Shown here: positions 48,101 through 60,888 of the stretch, in pieces
Position numbering within the stretch: position 1 is the first letter of the stretch
Layout of the letters: every line of letters begins with the position of its first letter
Assembly: GCF_947623445.1 (NCBI RefSeq)
Contig: NC_135242.1
Location: forward strand, 20,770,001-20,834,000
Direction: 5' to 3'
DNA from: Clavelina lepadiformis
Taxonomy: Eukaryota; Chordata; Ascidiacea; Aplousobranchia; Clavelinidae
Length of the DNA: 64,000 nucleotides
Notes under the pieces: generated by a model
The model's database searches: none
The model's input: the letters and a program-made list of their open reading frames with translations, nothing else
Told to the model about the DNA's origin: nothing
Made by a program: the position numbers and the translations under genes

Positions 48101-51100
48101 GTCTTCATAACTGTCGAGGTTGATATGGAGCTCATTTGTGTCTTGCGATAACATGAATAAATACGAAAGTCTTTAAATCATGATGCAAAACTCAAATGCT
48201 TTTCAAAGAATTACATTTTAATTTAAAAAAATTATCACTTAAAATTTCATTAATTCAATTCGTCTCCGTTCTTATCTACTTTTTCTAGTGCTTAAATATA
48301 CTTACAAGTGGCTAATAATGTTGCATTACTGAGATCAAATAATGCTAGTAGAGGTCTTTGCAAAGAAGTTTGAACAAAATCTGGCAGATCTAATAAAAAT
48401 ATCATCCACATGATAAAAATTGTTCTGTAAAAATTGTTGTAAGGTTGTCACAAAATAATTCACAACAAAATCAACTTTGCCAGTTATGTGCATACATCGA
48501 AATAATTTTTATGTCATTGTATAGGAATACTAATGTTTGGACTGAGCAAAACCTTTGAACGTGACTTAACGGTGATTCCTCATCGTTTGAGCCCAGATTA
48601 GTGAGCTTCTCTGTGTGCATTTTTTATGAATGCCATTTAATTTATTTTTAACAGATAAGCCCGAATTCGGAGAAGTTCACCAGCGCCACTGAATGGGAGC
48701 AAACATTGTTAATGCCTTGCTCAAGAAAGGCATTGCAACGTCTGCATAGTGCTGTGAAGTGTGGATCTCTAATGGCATAAATGCAGTCTTAATACTTTAA
48801 AGTTTCACCAAGTTATTTGGTGTGCACCAATGTTGGCAAGAAGCAATCATTTTACCTCTTATTCTTCCCAAAATGATTTTGGATAGCACATTGAGCTGAT
48901 CTAGGATGTGTTGCATCTGTAGGCCAATACTATCTACATATCTGATGCTGTTATCTAATATAGTATCAGTATATGGTGGAACTTCTTTCACCAATGTATT
49001 CAATGCTTCATTTGTGAAAATGACAGTTGCACCAGGAACACTGAATGACATAAATTACAGTGGTCACAGCTTTATAAGCCCACCTAGAGACAGGGCCATT
49101 CTGGGCTTAGTAAGCGGGTCAGCTAATAAAGCTAGAAGTGCGTTTTTGTCGTTCTAATTTCTATAAATGACTGTGCACAGTACTCACTGACGACTTATTG
49201 CTTTAATAAGAAACATATATTGACATACAGTACTGTATTTTACAGCACAAAACTGATCAATGCGTTGAAACTGACCTTGTGAATCGAAAACTAAGTTTGC
49301 CGTCCAAATGCAAAAATGGTGAGACATTACAACGCTTGGATTGATTGCATTTGACATGAAACACACTATGCTAAAAGCCTTCATCACCTTGTCATTGGGC
49401 TCAATTTAATTCAATTGTGTTTTGAAAATGGCTATATACAGTTTTGGGCTTTTGATTATGCGTATATTACTACAGGAAGAAATGAGTAAATGAGGACCAC
49501 ACAGAATTTGGCTTCATAAGCGGGTGAGCCTATAAACCATGGGCTTATAAAGCGGCGATCACTGTATAAGGTATGAGTACATTTCTCACACAATACAAGG
49601 AAATAAAAGTATGCATGTTCAAAACTAACAGCAATTCATTAAAGGAAATATTTCAATTCCACTTACACTATGAAAGCAGTGCATACAAACAGGCCAAGGC
49701 AAAGTCCAACACGCCATTTTGATTTTGTTCGTTTTCTAGTTTGGTATTTCTTTCCACCACACTTATTACAACAGCACCTGCAACAGCATATGATGCTGCC
49801 GACCAATGGGACAAATACTACAAACAGCAAGCCAAATCCCAGACATACTATCAATGGAACTTGTAGTTTCAAGAACTGAAAACAAGCAAAATTGCTGTGA
49901 CTTCTTATCTGATGTTACATATATTTGGAATATTACATAGTTTAACCCTTAAATATCTATTAATTGGAATATTAACCTATCTGGGCTCCTAGCAACCTGC
50001 GAATATTTTTATCCATGTATACTTCTCTTTGGGCTATTTTGTTAAAACCTGTAGTACACTCTTACCATACTTACTGTGTTTTTCAAGGTATCACTGTTTC
50101 AAGCACAGGGCTTGTTAGGTAAAATTTTTACAAACTTTGCAATAATCTACCTTCAGCTACCGAAACATTAGTGATTTTTCTGTTTCTATTTATCAAAACT
50201 AATCTAAAGTATATTAAATGCAGAGACACAGGTTGTAAACACTCCTGTTCTGTCACTGTTGTTTTCAATAGATATTTTTCAATTTTATGATATTACCCGA
50301 CATAATGTTTTCGTACAATGTTGCTCTCCGTTAGTAAAAAGTAGTTATTGTTAAAATTTCTTAATAAAAGCTAGTAATTTCAAGTAATGCTGAAGACACT
50401 TGTGAGTTAGATACACTAAACTAATATTGTCTTAAGCATTCTTTTATGCCAGGTTGCTTGCAATACAGACAGATGATAGTGTATAGAATAACACTTAAGC
50501 GTTTAAGGGTTAAAATATATGAAATTAAGAAGCTGATGCAAATGCTTGTAACAAAATTTGATTAAATGTGAGAAATTGGTTTAAACGATCTCCAATGATT
50601 GAGCAGCTCATAGGAAAAAGTGATGTTATTGATAGCAGTAATCCCTAAATTTGAATCATACGGAATACCGTATAACACCAAATTTAATTAACACAACATT
50701 TATCATAGACAACAAAAGTTGAGACCATGTTCGTTGATCCTCTATGTTAAGGTGAAACATGGCCTGTGTTAACAAGAATAATTTTCTTTACAGCCACAAC
50801 CTAGAAGATCAAATTTCTGCTTCACTTTGCTGACAATAGACAAAGATTAGATTAGCAGTTTATTGTTACAGCATTGCTTTTATCAGTATTATAACTATAA
50901 TGTTTCAAAAAGTATGATCAATTTTCAAGATGGATTTTTGGATATTTAACACCACTGTTTTTACAAATTTGAAGTCGATACAAACTGCTTATTGTTAAAT
51001 TAACTATAATTAACAAAAAAAAACACTTCCAGCTTACATCAATCCAATATTCTTCAAGAGTTCGAACAATGTCTAAGCTGACATCATTAGAAATAGCTTG

Positions 51101-52009
51101 AGTCACCAGAGCTGAAAAATATTGCTGTAATAAGTTAAAAATCAACCGAGGAGGTAAATGAATCAAATTTTTTAAATATTATTTTCCTAAAAATGCTCTT
51201 TCGTAAGATGTTCATTATACTTGCGCCTATTCACTGGTTTTGGCAAACAATCCTAAATTAGGAAACCATCACTATTCATTAAAAGAGTAAAAAATCATCC
51301 ATCAAATGGAGCAACATATTCATTTTACCGAAAAAACAAGACCTTCCCTAGAACATAACCACGTAGATTGGCATGGGAACATTTTCACATGGAACAAGAC
51401 AAACAGCGCATTGAGCTAACCATAAAAAGAATGTAAGAACATCTTCTCTTGAGGGAGACATTCATGTCATTTTTACTTATACCCTGTGATGATATTGTTG
51501 TGTTATTGATACAAAAACGTGTCCCCTCAACAATGCACAAGAAGAAACTTGGTAACCAATGCTTGATTGGTGATGGAGTTAAAGTCATGCAAAGACTATT
51601 CTCAGTCAGGAGAAAAATATTCTAATATCATAATACTTTATCAAGTAATCAAAGGTGCATGAAATGTAACATCTTACGTGTTATTTGGCTGAATGGAACA
51701 AACACTAGATTAACAAACTCTTTAGCTGCATTGAACATTGTTGTAAGACCACTTGTATCTACATTCACCTCAACATTTGTCATAGTAACCTGAAATTCAA
51801 AATATTTCTGAGAACTACTTTACCTGAAGCTTTTATTGGTTTTAATACATACACCATTGTGATTGATGGTTTTTTTAAGAAGCTTTGGTGGAAACATTTA
51901 TAAATTAAAATAACCACAAACACACTCTAACCTGTGGTATATTTCCATAGGTTGTTGAGTGGCAATAAGCCAAATTAGTAAGTAGCAAGAACAGGACAAA
52001 TTTTATCAT
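42153..52009 (-). CDS. PROM1: Prominin (CD133 family) pentaspan membrane glycoprotein, 22 coding exons, 858 aa
   Basis: Exons in reading order: 52009-51932, 51789-51678, 51111-51038, 49875-49667, 49040-48856, 48389-48306, 48141-47930, 47751-47556, 47401-47248, 46761-46609, 46535-46409, 46300-46200, 45914-45780, 45400-45328, 45160-45086, 44965-44828, 44615-44466, 44337-44251, 43496-43390, 43370-43328, 42363-42323, 42195-42153. The sum is 2577 nt; human PROM1 has about 865 aa. Signal peptide (MIKFVLFLLLTNLAYC); TM1 with VPLVG, then the Cys cluster CCCRCCCNKC; TM2; first large loop; TM3 and TM4 (GFSFIFSWLLM); second loop with RCESNEG and LQNTFN; TM5 followed by KLAKFYRRMD, a prominin hallmark. 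Prominins shape membrane protrusions and photoreceptor discs. The cytoplasmic tail uses three micro-exons; the first intron among them is abnormally short. Confidence 0.92.
48661..48750. repeat. SINE-like fragment in a prominin intron
   Basis: The stretch CCACTGAAT...AATGCCTTGCTCAAG matches 58,250-58,300 (AATGCCTTGCCCAAG) over about 50 bases. It looks like a fragment of the same SINE family. Confidence 0.4.
49058..49564. mobile_element. hAT-type MITE in prominin intron 4
   Basis: 507 bp with inverted ends: CAGTGGTCACAGCTTTATAA on the left and CAGTGATCGCCGCTTTATAA as the reverse complement of the right. The flanks ATAAATTA and ATAAGGTA suggest a decayed 8-bp duplication. No transposase. Its left end is only about 17 bp from the exon 5 acceptor at 49,041-49,042. 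Confidence 0.65.
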
Positions 52010-54177
52010 TTCTTCACTGCATTTAAACCCAAACTATCACTTTTTCATAAAAGTGCATTTGATAATACCTGGTACTGTCTTTCGTAGTGAAAAAATCTTA
52101 CCTCACAAATTTTGTGGTAAACTCAACTCTTGTTCATAACAACGCTTCACATAAATAATGCTATTCTGGCAACTGCTATGATTACGTAACACTCTCTCTA
52201 ACATTTTCCAGTTTAATTTTAACTGCCTGAAAACAATGTAATGTGACAAAGCATGATGAGATCACAAAACCTTTGTTATATAAAAACATGAAACCCTATC
52301 CTGACAGCAAACTTCACAATACGAGCTAAAACAAACTATATAATTTTCAGGTCTGTGATATCAGAGATATCACTTACTGAGTATTTTCTAGTTTTCACGA
52401 GTTTTCAATATTCGAATATTACAAACAACATATCGAAAATTATCTTTAGCTTGCTAGCAACTTTTCCACAAAAGTAAACTTACACACAGTACACTAAACT
52501 TGCACAGTAAACTTTGTGAATATCAAAAGTTGGGATATAATGTCAGTTAGTTTGTCCTTGGTCATAAAAGAAATCATAAAAAAGACTAACACACTAATCC
52601 AATCCCTCCATATCAACATTAACATGCTACTAACATGCACTCATAAGCAGACATGAGTATTTAATAAAAATGTTTTGAAATACCACAATGACATCAATGC
52701 GTAATAATATTATTCATTATCTTAGAGTGCTCAACTGCAATTTTGCAGTAAACAAAGATAAACTATGTAATTAATCAACAAATTTCAGAAATTATAGCAT
52801 TTAGTTAAACAGTGTAGATAGAAGTCAGGAATGAATAACAGCTCTATTAACTAGCTCTCAGTTTTCAACTGCATTTTACAGTTTTACAACAATAAACTAT
52901 CTAACTAATTAGCAAAATTTCAAAATTTCAGTCATTGTAGTAATAAGTTAAACATTATCTACTGAACTTAGGCAGCAGTTTGAAGACAGAGCACATGAAG
53001 AATATAACGTAACACAATTAACTGCAATTCATATTTAAGATTACCTAGAAAAGTGCTTTTGACACAAAATATGCTGCACCATGGCGTTACCATTGTGGAT
53101 AAGCGTTTAATACTATCTAAGATTATGGTAAATAAATAAAAGTTTAAGCATAAAAATTTACAACTGATTGCAATGAATGATAACATACAGAAGCAAATTT
53201 GAAAATCGTCTCCTCGGCAAATATATGTGAAGCTTGATGCAATTCACTGTTGATTTTAGAACCACGTAAAAATAACTGAGATTGATCACATTCAATTATA
53301 GTCAAATTGAAAGAAATTTTTGTATATTATGAATATAACAACACAAAAAGATATTTGAAGATGGTTTTACAGTGAGACAATTATAACATCGTGTACAAAC
53401 AGTAAACAACAATAATGTTATTAAATGCATTAGAAAAAATAGAATACTGGTGGTTTAAAATATGGTCCTAACATCGATGCAAGTCAAAGTATGTAAAATA
53501 AACAAGAGCAGTTTCTTAATCAAAATTTAAAGACAAACACCTCAGTGAATGAAGGGTTTCAAACGCCAATAGATAGCTATTGTAGCTATTCACTCATTGT
53601 AAGAAATTGTTAAACACTCATTCCAAAAAATGAAGGAATTATACCAACAGGGACTGCAGGTCAGAAAATCAAAAATAAACCTATTATTTATCTATATATT
53701 TTTCTGATGAGGCTTGAAATAATAAATACAAAAAATGCAAAGTTAGATTGATGATTAGCTTATTGGTGTTACTTTTTCAGTCAAAACAGGCTAATTTGGC
53801 TTTTTTTGACATGTTGATTTTTATTTTACAATATTTTAACATAAGCTTTTTGTATACGTTTAGGAAACTCTGTAAGAAATAACATACTACAAGCTTTTGT
53901 ACAATAACTTTGTTTGAAAATGAAAATGATGTAATGTAATACAGTATAATGAAAACATCAAGTCGCTAAAAAAACTCCATTTATCAAAGCTTCCAGTAAA
54001 ACCCAAGCGTATATAAGCACATCTTCATTAAACTAGTAAGAATAACGTTCAAACAATGCAAATATACAATGCATTGACAATGAACCTAAATTTTCTGTTT
54101 GGCAGAACTCTCTGATCAAAAATGGCATGAAATATGTAACAATAAAGGGAAATTAATGTCACAGATACACTTTGTTA
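52010..54177. other. Intergenic between prominin and FAM72
   Basis: AT-rich, no supported gene on either strand. It presumably holds the prominin promoter (right of 52,009) and the FAM72 3' end. No clear TATA box or poly(A) signal was assigned. Confidence 0.4.
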
Positions 54178-57100
54178 TCACCGACACACATCATCTGAAT
54201 CATAACAGATACTTCTCTCTGCTTCCAGTTCTTTTTCCATTGCTCCCCATGTAAGGACATTGGAACCTAAACAAGAAATTCTATGTCAACACCTATTGTT
54301 AAAATTCAAGTGTACAATGTAGAAAATACAAAATTTCAATTGAGCATTAATATTGGGAGCAGTGTTATTCAGCAAAGTATACGAGGAAACATGAAATCCA
54401 GAAATAGCACTTAACTGATTAAACTTCAAGCATAAAAGATCATTATTTGCTTTCACTGACGTGTCACGTGTTCTCCTAGTTTGTTGCTTATAATGCAATT
54501 TTTATTTAAATGATGCTAGTTCTGTTAAAATTAAGTACAATGTATTTTATGATAATTAATTTTTTTGTATAAAACAGTGCAAGACTTGATCTTGGTGAGT
54601 ATGATTTCAGTTCGGTGATATTGCCTTATTGGGCTGGGCTACTATATAGTCTGATTTTCTTAAAAAGTACATATTCTTGTCAGCAAGCACTGACATAATC
54701 TAATAACTCGGCATGCAAGTCGGACCAAACCAACATGCCTGCAAACGCTTAGTCTTATATACCAAACAAATTAAGTTACCGTAAATATAGCATTTTAACA
54801 AAAGATACAACAAGTAATTATAAGCCAAATTGTTCAAACCTTCTCTATTCAGACGCTGGATGGCTTTTGTTGTGTGCTGGTGAAAGATCCAAAAATGACC
54901 ATTATTGCACGATTCCAAACAATTAGCACAGGGTAGCACAACATGATATCCAACGGGATTTCCACTAAAAAAATAAAAAATGAAGTAGCGAAGTAATTTA
55001 GATATACATTATATTGATATACAGTAATTTAGATATACAATAGCATTGGTATGAAATATCTCCACTCAAAACGTGATAAACTGCCCAGGCGGACTTTCTT
55101 TGCCAGTTATGGTGACAACTATTTGACATAAAAATAGAATATGGATAACATGTAAATATAACAGCATCGGGTCAATTAACTTGATGCTAACAAGATACAT
55201 TGATTAACTTAAATTATTCGGAGTTGGTAATGTTCATTAACATGAAATATTGGTAAAATGAGCCTGTTCATTGCCTTGACCTGTACAGCAATGCATCAAT
55301 CAATCATTAAAATCCATTAATATTTGTGGCAGTATGACAGTTCGAGTGTGGACACTCTGCTTGGTATGAATTCTTTTTATTAATTATCACTTCTGACTAT
55401 TTTGGGGAGAATAAGCTTTGTTTATGGACAGGGGATGACAAATATACTTGATGTTGCAGAAACAAAAACCGTAAAATAATTAAGTTTTAGGATTTTGTCA
55501 AGAATTTTTATTTGCTGATATATAATCTTGTATTGATAGACATCTTGCCCGGATTAGTTAAGTTAGCGGTGCTTTTACGTACCGGTACATGAGGTTTTGA
55601 GTAGAAGGGGGTGGAGTTAATGAACTTTTACTGCATATATGGTATATCTGTGTTACTTGTCAAAGTCTATTATTTATACATGTATAATTAAATTTCTCTC
55701 AACTCTCATATGAACCATTTCTTCATATACAAACATAACAAAAACACCTGCATGAACAACCAGTTACAAAGTGAGTATGAATAGGGATCGACCTATTATT
55801 AATTATCAGTCCTAGTCAATATTTCGCATTATTGACACACAAAGGCATCAGCCTTTTTTTATCCGGCAGCCAATATCAGATCACTCTTAAAACCAGGTAA
55901 TTTGGCTCGCTTCATAAACGGTGCTTCCAGCATTGTCTTGGTTATACACAGAGTTCAAGGCAGGAATAGACAGCCAATTAGTAGTGAAAATTTTACATGC
56001 ACAGCTGTTTAACTTTCAAAATATTTTCCTTTGCCGTAATGTGTTGATGGTGTAAGATTTGGTTTGCACCACATGCTTTTGAAACAAAAGCTGTTTGATG
56101 AGTATATAAAAGTATTTCAACATAAATTTAAACATTACAGTTTGCATCTTTCAAAATTTTGACATCAAGATTTACTATTTTACTACAAATTAATACAGCC
56201 TTCAAATATTGATAATCAGCTTCTTTGACTACTAATTGATCGGTATCAGCCCTGAAAAATAACATATATATCGGTTGATGTCTAATCAGAGTAAATAAGT
56301 GTAATTTTTGTTAAAAATGTGCATGGTGCAGTTCTATTTTTGCAGATTATTTTGGTGGCATCTGACATGATTTGGATTGGTTGGTTTGGAATAACTCAGT
56401 TCCATATATTAATGATTTGACTTAGGTTTCAGGTCCAAAATAGGGAGCCCAATTAAATTTGTCAAAAACGCAAGATCAACACGAGAACAAAATCAAATAT
56501 ATTAGAATAAGACGGTCAGGAGATGGATTAGAAACAAGACCATTCTTTTAGTTAAGTATGGGAAAGATATAAGAACATATTGTATGGAAGGAAATTTTCA
56601 GGCCATTTTTAATTAATTGCGGCCTGATGATGTTGCTTTGTCATAAATAATATATAACTTAGTGACCGTATAAAAATGTATTTTCATAAAAGGTTACTCG
56701 CAACTTTGCATATCAGTAGGTACAAGCAAGCTTTATGGACTAAATTTAACCCTACAAAAAATAGCTCACTAACCATTTTGTGCAGGCCATGTCTCGAATT
56801 TGGCAGCTGCATGTATCAGTTGTATAATATCTTCCAATAACGTCCACAGCTCTGAAATAATAACATAAATTAGTTTCAGGTAGTCAATGATTTAAGCATG
56901 GACCAAAGGTACTTTTGTATTACATTCGTCATTCTAATTGACATTACAGACAAAATATTATCAATAGAGAATTTACACTGCAATGAACATCACAATAGTA
57001 GTTTGATACTGTGCTGTAAACACCCCGTTAATAATTAATCAGTAAGTCTACTTTCCCCTTTTTAAAATTCGTTTTAAAGATTTTTATTGCCCATCATTTC

Positions 57101-58973
57101 TTCAAATCTATAGCTGAATTGAGTGGACAATTTGTTGTTTAAATATAACTAAAAAGTAGGAGTGTTGTTTTTTGCAATAGGTCTAACGTAAACAGTATAT
57201 ATATACATCATAATGTTGATAACATAGTTAGAAAAACCTAAAGTGGGTTTATGTAACTAATAACTATATTATTAACAAAAATTTGACATAGTTATTCCTC
57301 CTAGCGCTAACTTTGTTAATATAAAAAAAAAAAACATAACTGTTCAAAATCATTGTCTTGTGGTCCTCTATGCTTTGAAGAAACAGGAATGCTGATAATA
57401 TTTTGGCATACAATTTTAGAACTGGCCATATTTCAGATAGCAATATGTGAGTTTGGGCCTGATTTGTTGAACCAAGTGGATTTATTGTAATGTTGTATAC
57501 ATGAAAAAGTTTCTTTACTGCAACCTTTATGATATATAGGCTATTATTTGGCTTGTACACGAAAATGTGTTCATTGATACTAAACCTTTCAACATAGGAA
57601 GCTTAGTAATTCTGAAATGCTTAGTCCAAAGTTAATAAATACTCATATAATGCACTGTTTACCCAGACAAGCAAAATTTGACCTGTGACCTCTGCTTGCT
57701 AATAACAAATTAAATATTGAGCCAGATTTTAGAGTCATGTTCAAAAAAAAAGTTAATCACTATGCAAAACCAACTAGTTGGTACTCACTGCATTGAAAGT
57801 CAATTATATAATGTATTTGTTTCTTTTAACATGCATAGAGTAGAAACAAGATCAGTAGGGTTATGTGTATTGAATGTTACAGCTTTTCGTATTGGACCAG
57901 AAAAATTAAAAAAACTAAATTGTTGCAAGTTGAAATAGAAAAAAAGGAAATTTGCATCTAATGAGAGATAGGAAATTTTGGTAATTTAAAAAATGTGGCA
58001 AATTTTCATCACTAAACCAAAAAAGCTCAGCAAAAAAGAGCAAGTTTTACAATAAAATAACATCTACAATTCGTAAGGTATGATTTTATAATCTTTATGA
58101 GGACTCAGACTGGGGAAAGTTTTTGCATGACTTAAACCTGGCAATGATTTTTCATCACTCGAAACATGGATGCTGAACTAATCTGTGTTCCGGTTGTCAT
58201 AAATTTTTTTATTGCGGTTTAATGATTTTTTATATAGTATTGCCCAGGTCCACTGAATATGAGCAAGTATCGTTAATGCCTTGCCCAAGGGCATAGCGCC
58301 ACTTGGTATCGAACACGAAACCCAAGCCACATTTACTGCAAGGCCAACTCTCGAACCACTTTTTTATGCACTAGCCTAGCTGAAATCCAATCAATCAAAC
58401 ATTTTATTTTCCGTCAGAAACGTCGTGGAGACGAAAAATCAAGGTAGTTGTTACTAACATGCGCCAATAAACAGGAAAAAGCCGAAAAGGCTTAAAAAAA
58501 GTTAAAGAGAAATAACGTTATGACTTGCTGGTAACAACTAACACGGCCACTAAACCTATAATTAGTTAAATCCATCAAACATAAGTTGAAAAAGCAAAAA
58601 TTAAGCAGACGAGCAGGTAGTGTGTTAAAGTAACTGATGAATGAAAATTGCTTCAATGGACATGTACGTCAGTGGATGGGAAAAGAAACCATAAAGAAGG
58701 GAAATCATTTCTGCTAGTCTATTTTGCAAGATTTTTAGTCTGGCATAAGTAAAATAAACCAAAATTTAAGTATGATGAAAGATTAAAGAACGTTTCTGCT
58801 TACGGTTTTGGAGGAAGGTCAGTGGAGTATAAATCAACTTTTATGTCAGCAAGTAGGATTGCCTTCATAGTCCGATCACTCAATTCATTGTCACAATAAA
58901 CACACCATAATACATAAACATCCTTATGTCGAAAATAAGGATGGATGGTTGGTTCATGGCAAGCAGTTTCCAT
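54178..58973 (-). CDS. FAM72A: FAM72 family protein, 4 exons, 153 aa
   Basis: Exons in reading order: 58973-58804, 56851-56774, 54964-54840, 54266-54178; junction phases 2, 2, 1; total 462 nt. Diagnostic blocks shared with vertebrate FAM72: MKAILLADIKVDLYSTDLPP (human [20 protein letters not shown]), a CxC...CTKCGN..GYHV zinc-binding-like region, and PCANCLESCNNGHFWIFH (human PCSSCLLSCNNGHFWMFH). Usual length is about 149 aa. Human FAM72A binds and destabilises the uracil-DNA glycosylase UNG2. The Cys pairs suggest a small metal-bound fold. The ATG at 58973 is chosen because the frame upstream has only a TTG. Introns 1 and 2 (about 1.9 kb each) contain repeats. Confidence 0.93.
55783..56283. 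mobile_element. Possible degraded hAT-like element in FAM72 intron 2
   Basis: The left end AGGGATCGACCTATTATT and the region near 56,225-56,283 (GATCGGTATCAGCC, ATCGGTTGATGTC) look like the two ends of a hAT element whose termini carry ATCGACCGAT-type repeats. Target duplication not resolved. Confidence 0.3.
58241..58366 (-). repeat. tRNA-derived SINE-like fragment in FAM72 intron 1
   Basis: On the minus strand it has a B-box-like GTGTTCGATACC, and the motif TTGGGCAAGGCATTAACGAT shared with 48,661-48,750. The CTTGCCCAAGG core occurs in several animal SINE families. Confidence 0.4.
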
Positions 58974-59469
58974 CTTTTCCACCCAAATTTTAATCAAAAA
59001 CCGCTAAACCAGCAATATCTCATTCACCAGTTCATCTGCAATAAAGCAAAGTTTGTTAAAATCCTTACTTACTTACTTACAGCTTACTTGTCCCGATGGC
59101 ATTATGACATCTTTTTAAATAAATAGATTTTTAACATTTTGGGCCAGGCTACTTTCATTTGCATATCGGAAAACTAGACCTATTTGCTGTCTTTGTTTAT
59201 TGGTCTAACTTTAACATCTAGGCCTATTTAGCTTACTAAGCTAGCCTACAGTATTACTAAACAACTTCACTAGGGCTGTAGCCTGTAGGTCTGAACCTGT
59301 ATTAACTGAATAACTGTTTAGGCATAGCTTGCAGGAAACAGAAGCCGGCTTTTTCCCTTCACCAGCTGGTCACCTTCACTACGCAAGCAATCAATGACAC
59401 CCGATAAAGCCAGTGGCCGGGTAAAACCAATAGCCACTTGCATGGTGTATAGTAGATTATTTTCTTCTA
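58974..59469. other. 5' flank of FAM72
   Basis: No gene seen. It is likely to contain the FAM72 promoter; a CCAAT (AACCAATAGC, about 59,427) is present but some 450 bp away, and no TATA box is evident. Confidence 0.35.
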
Positions 59470-59999
59470 CCGTATTTTACGGACCATAAGGCGCAATTTA
59501 AATCCTTTTTTTTCATCGTAAATTGATCGTGCGCCTTATAAGCCGGTGCGCCTAATGCATGGATCAAGTAGTGCTTTATTGCCTACACTCAAAACCAGTA
59601 CCGATACTATTATTATATAAATAAACCACCGTCTTACACAATAAACTACGGTAAAAGCAACTAGCAACCGTGATATTCACTAGGCTCATTTTTTCTTTTG
59701 CTCATTGTACTATTGTGACTTGCTTACATTCATTACGTAACAAGTAAACTTTTATTTCTCTTGCTCCTCAAAATGGCGCCAAGGAGACATGCTTACGAAG
59801 CGAGTTTAAAGCTTAAAGCAATCTTAAAATAAATACGTATAAAATTAAAATACGTTACGTTCGTTATGCGTTGCGTTACGTTGCGTTACCTTAAGCCTTA
59901 TAGCCCGGTGCGCCTTATGTATGAACAAAAAACTAATCAAAGCAATTTATTGACAGTGCGCCTTATAATCGGGTGCGCTTTATGGTCCGCAAAATACGG
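59470..59999. mobile_element. MITE with long terminal inverted repeats
   Basis: About 530 bp. Left end CCGTATTTTACGGACCATAA; the right end reverse-complemented is CCGTATTTTGCGGACCATAA. Several internal copies of GCGCCTTATA lie in both orientations, and a GTTACGTT-type tandem sits in the middle. Non-coding. Confidence 0.75.
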
Positions 60000-60557
60000 G
60001 TTATTAATATTGACGGACTTCCTTTATATCGTCACTCACCAGATTTCAAAATGTACCCGGTTTTGATATCAGTTTATAGACTTCCCATGACACCAATATG
60101 TGCGGGTGTTTACACTGTTTATAGCATAGAAAAGTCAAGCGATCGAGAAATGCCACAACCTGAAATATACTTGAAAGAGTTTTTAGAAGATGCTAAAAGC
60201 CTGAGGTCAAGCAATATTTTCTCCAATAACATTGGCTTTAGATTGGCTAACAATGGAATATATGTCTGTGATGCTCCAGCTCGTAGCTCTTTAAAGTGTA
60301 TTAAGTTACAGTCGGGGTACAGCAGTTGTGAACACTGCATGGTTGTCGGGGAATATGATAAAATTTCTCATCATGTGTGCTTTTTGCAAACAAATTGCAA
60401 TAGAAGGACCAATGAAAATTTTAAGACTCGTTTTGACCAAGACCATCACAAAAGTTTATCCGTTTTGACTGATTTTGGTGTCAACTTGGTTGATGGATTT
60501 CCGTTGGATTATATGCATCTCTGCTGTTTGGGGGTTATGAAACGAATGCTCAAATAG
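60000..60557 (+). pseudogene. DNA-transposase fragment (tnp2/Transposase_21-like)
   Basis: The open frame runs from INIDGLPLY to FPLDYMHLCCLGVMKRMLK and stops there. The blocks GYSSCEHC...GEYD and PLDYMHLxCLGVMK are typical of the large uncharacterised transposase-like proteins related to CACTA/EnSpm tnp2 in invertebrates. The N-terminal end is cut by the MITE just upstream and the C-terminal half is missing. Family assignment is tentative. Confidence 0.6.
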
Positions 60558-60888
60558 TGGAAAGGAGTTAAACGTTAATGATGTAAGAACCAAATTTGGA
60601 TATAGCCTACGCATGAAATAAATTTGTTGTCTCAATACCCATATATATTTATATATATATACTGCATATAGTTTTATTATCCACAAGAAAAGTTGATGTA
60701 CACATTAAGCTGTTATGTAGAGTTATCAGATTTAATTTTATTTAGGCAAAAAGGAGAAAAATTATCAAACTTCAGCATATCAACATTGAACACAAAACTT
60801 CCTAGCTACTTCAGAAAGTTTCTGGCATTGAGGTAAAGCTGGACTCCTTAAAGAAAAAAAATAGAATCTAACTCATCGGAATTGGTAC
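60558..60888. other. Intergenic gap and breakpoint of gene D
   Basis: Contains an (AT)n run near 60,640-60,660 and unique sequence. Similarity to the intron after exon 16 of gene C begins at about 60,860, marking the break of the inverted duplication. Confidence 0.5.

Noticed and set aside
58926-59126. Plus-strand 66-codon ORF opposite FAM72 exon 1
   Set aside because: Antisense to a well-supported coding exon, with no homology.
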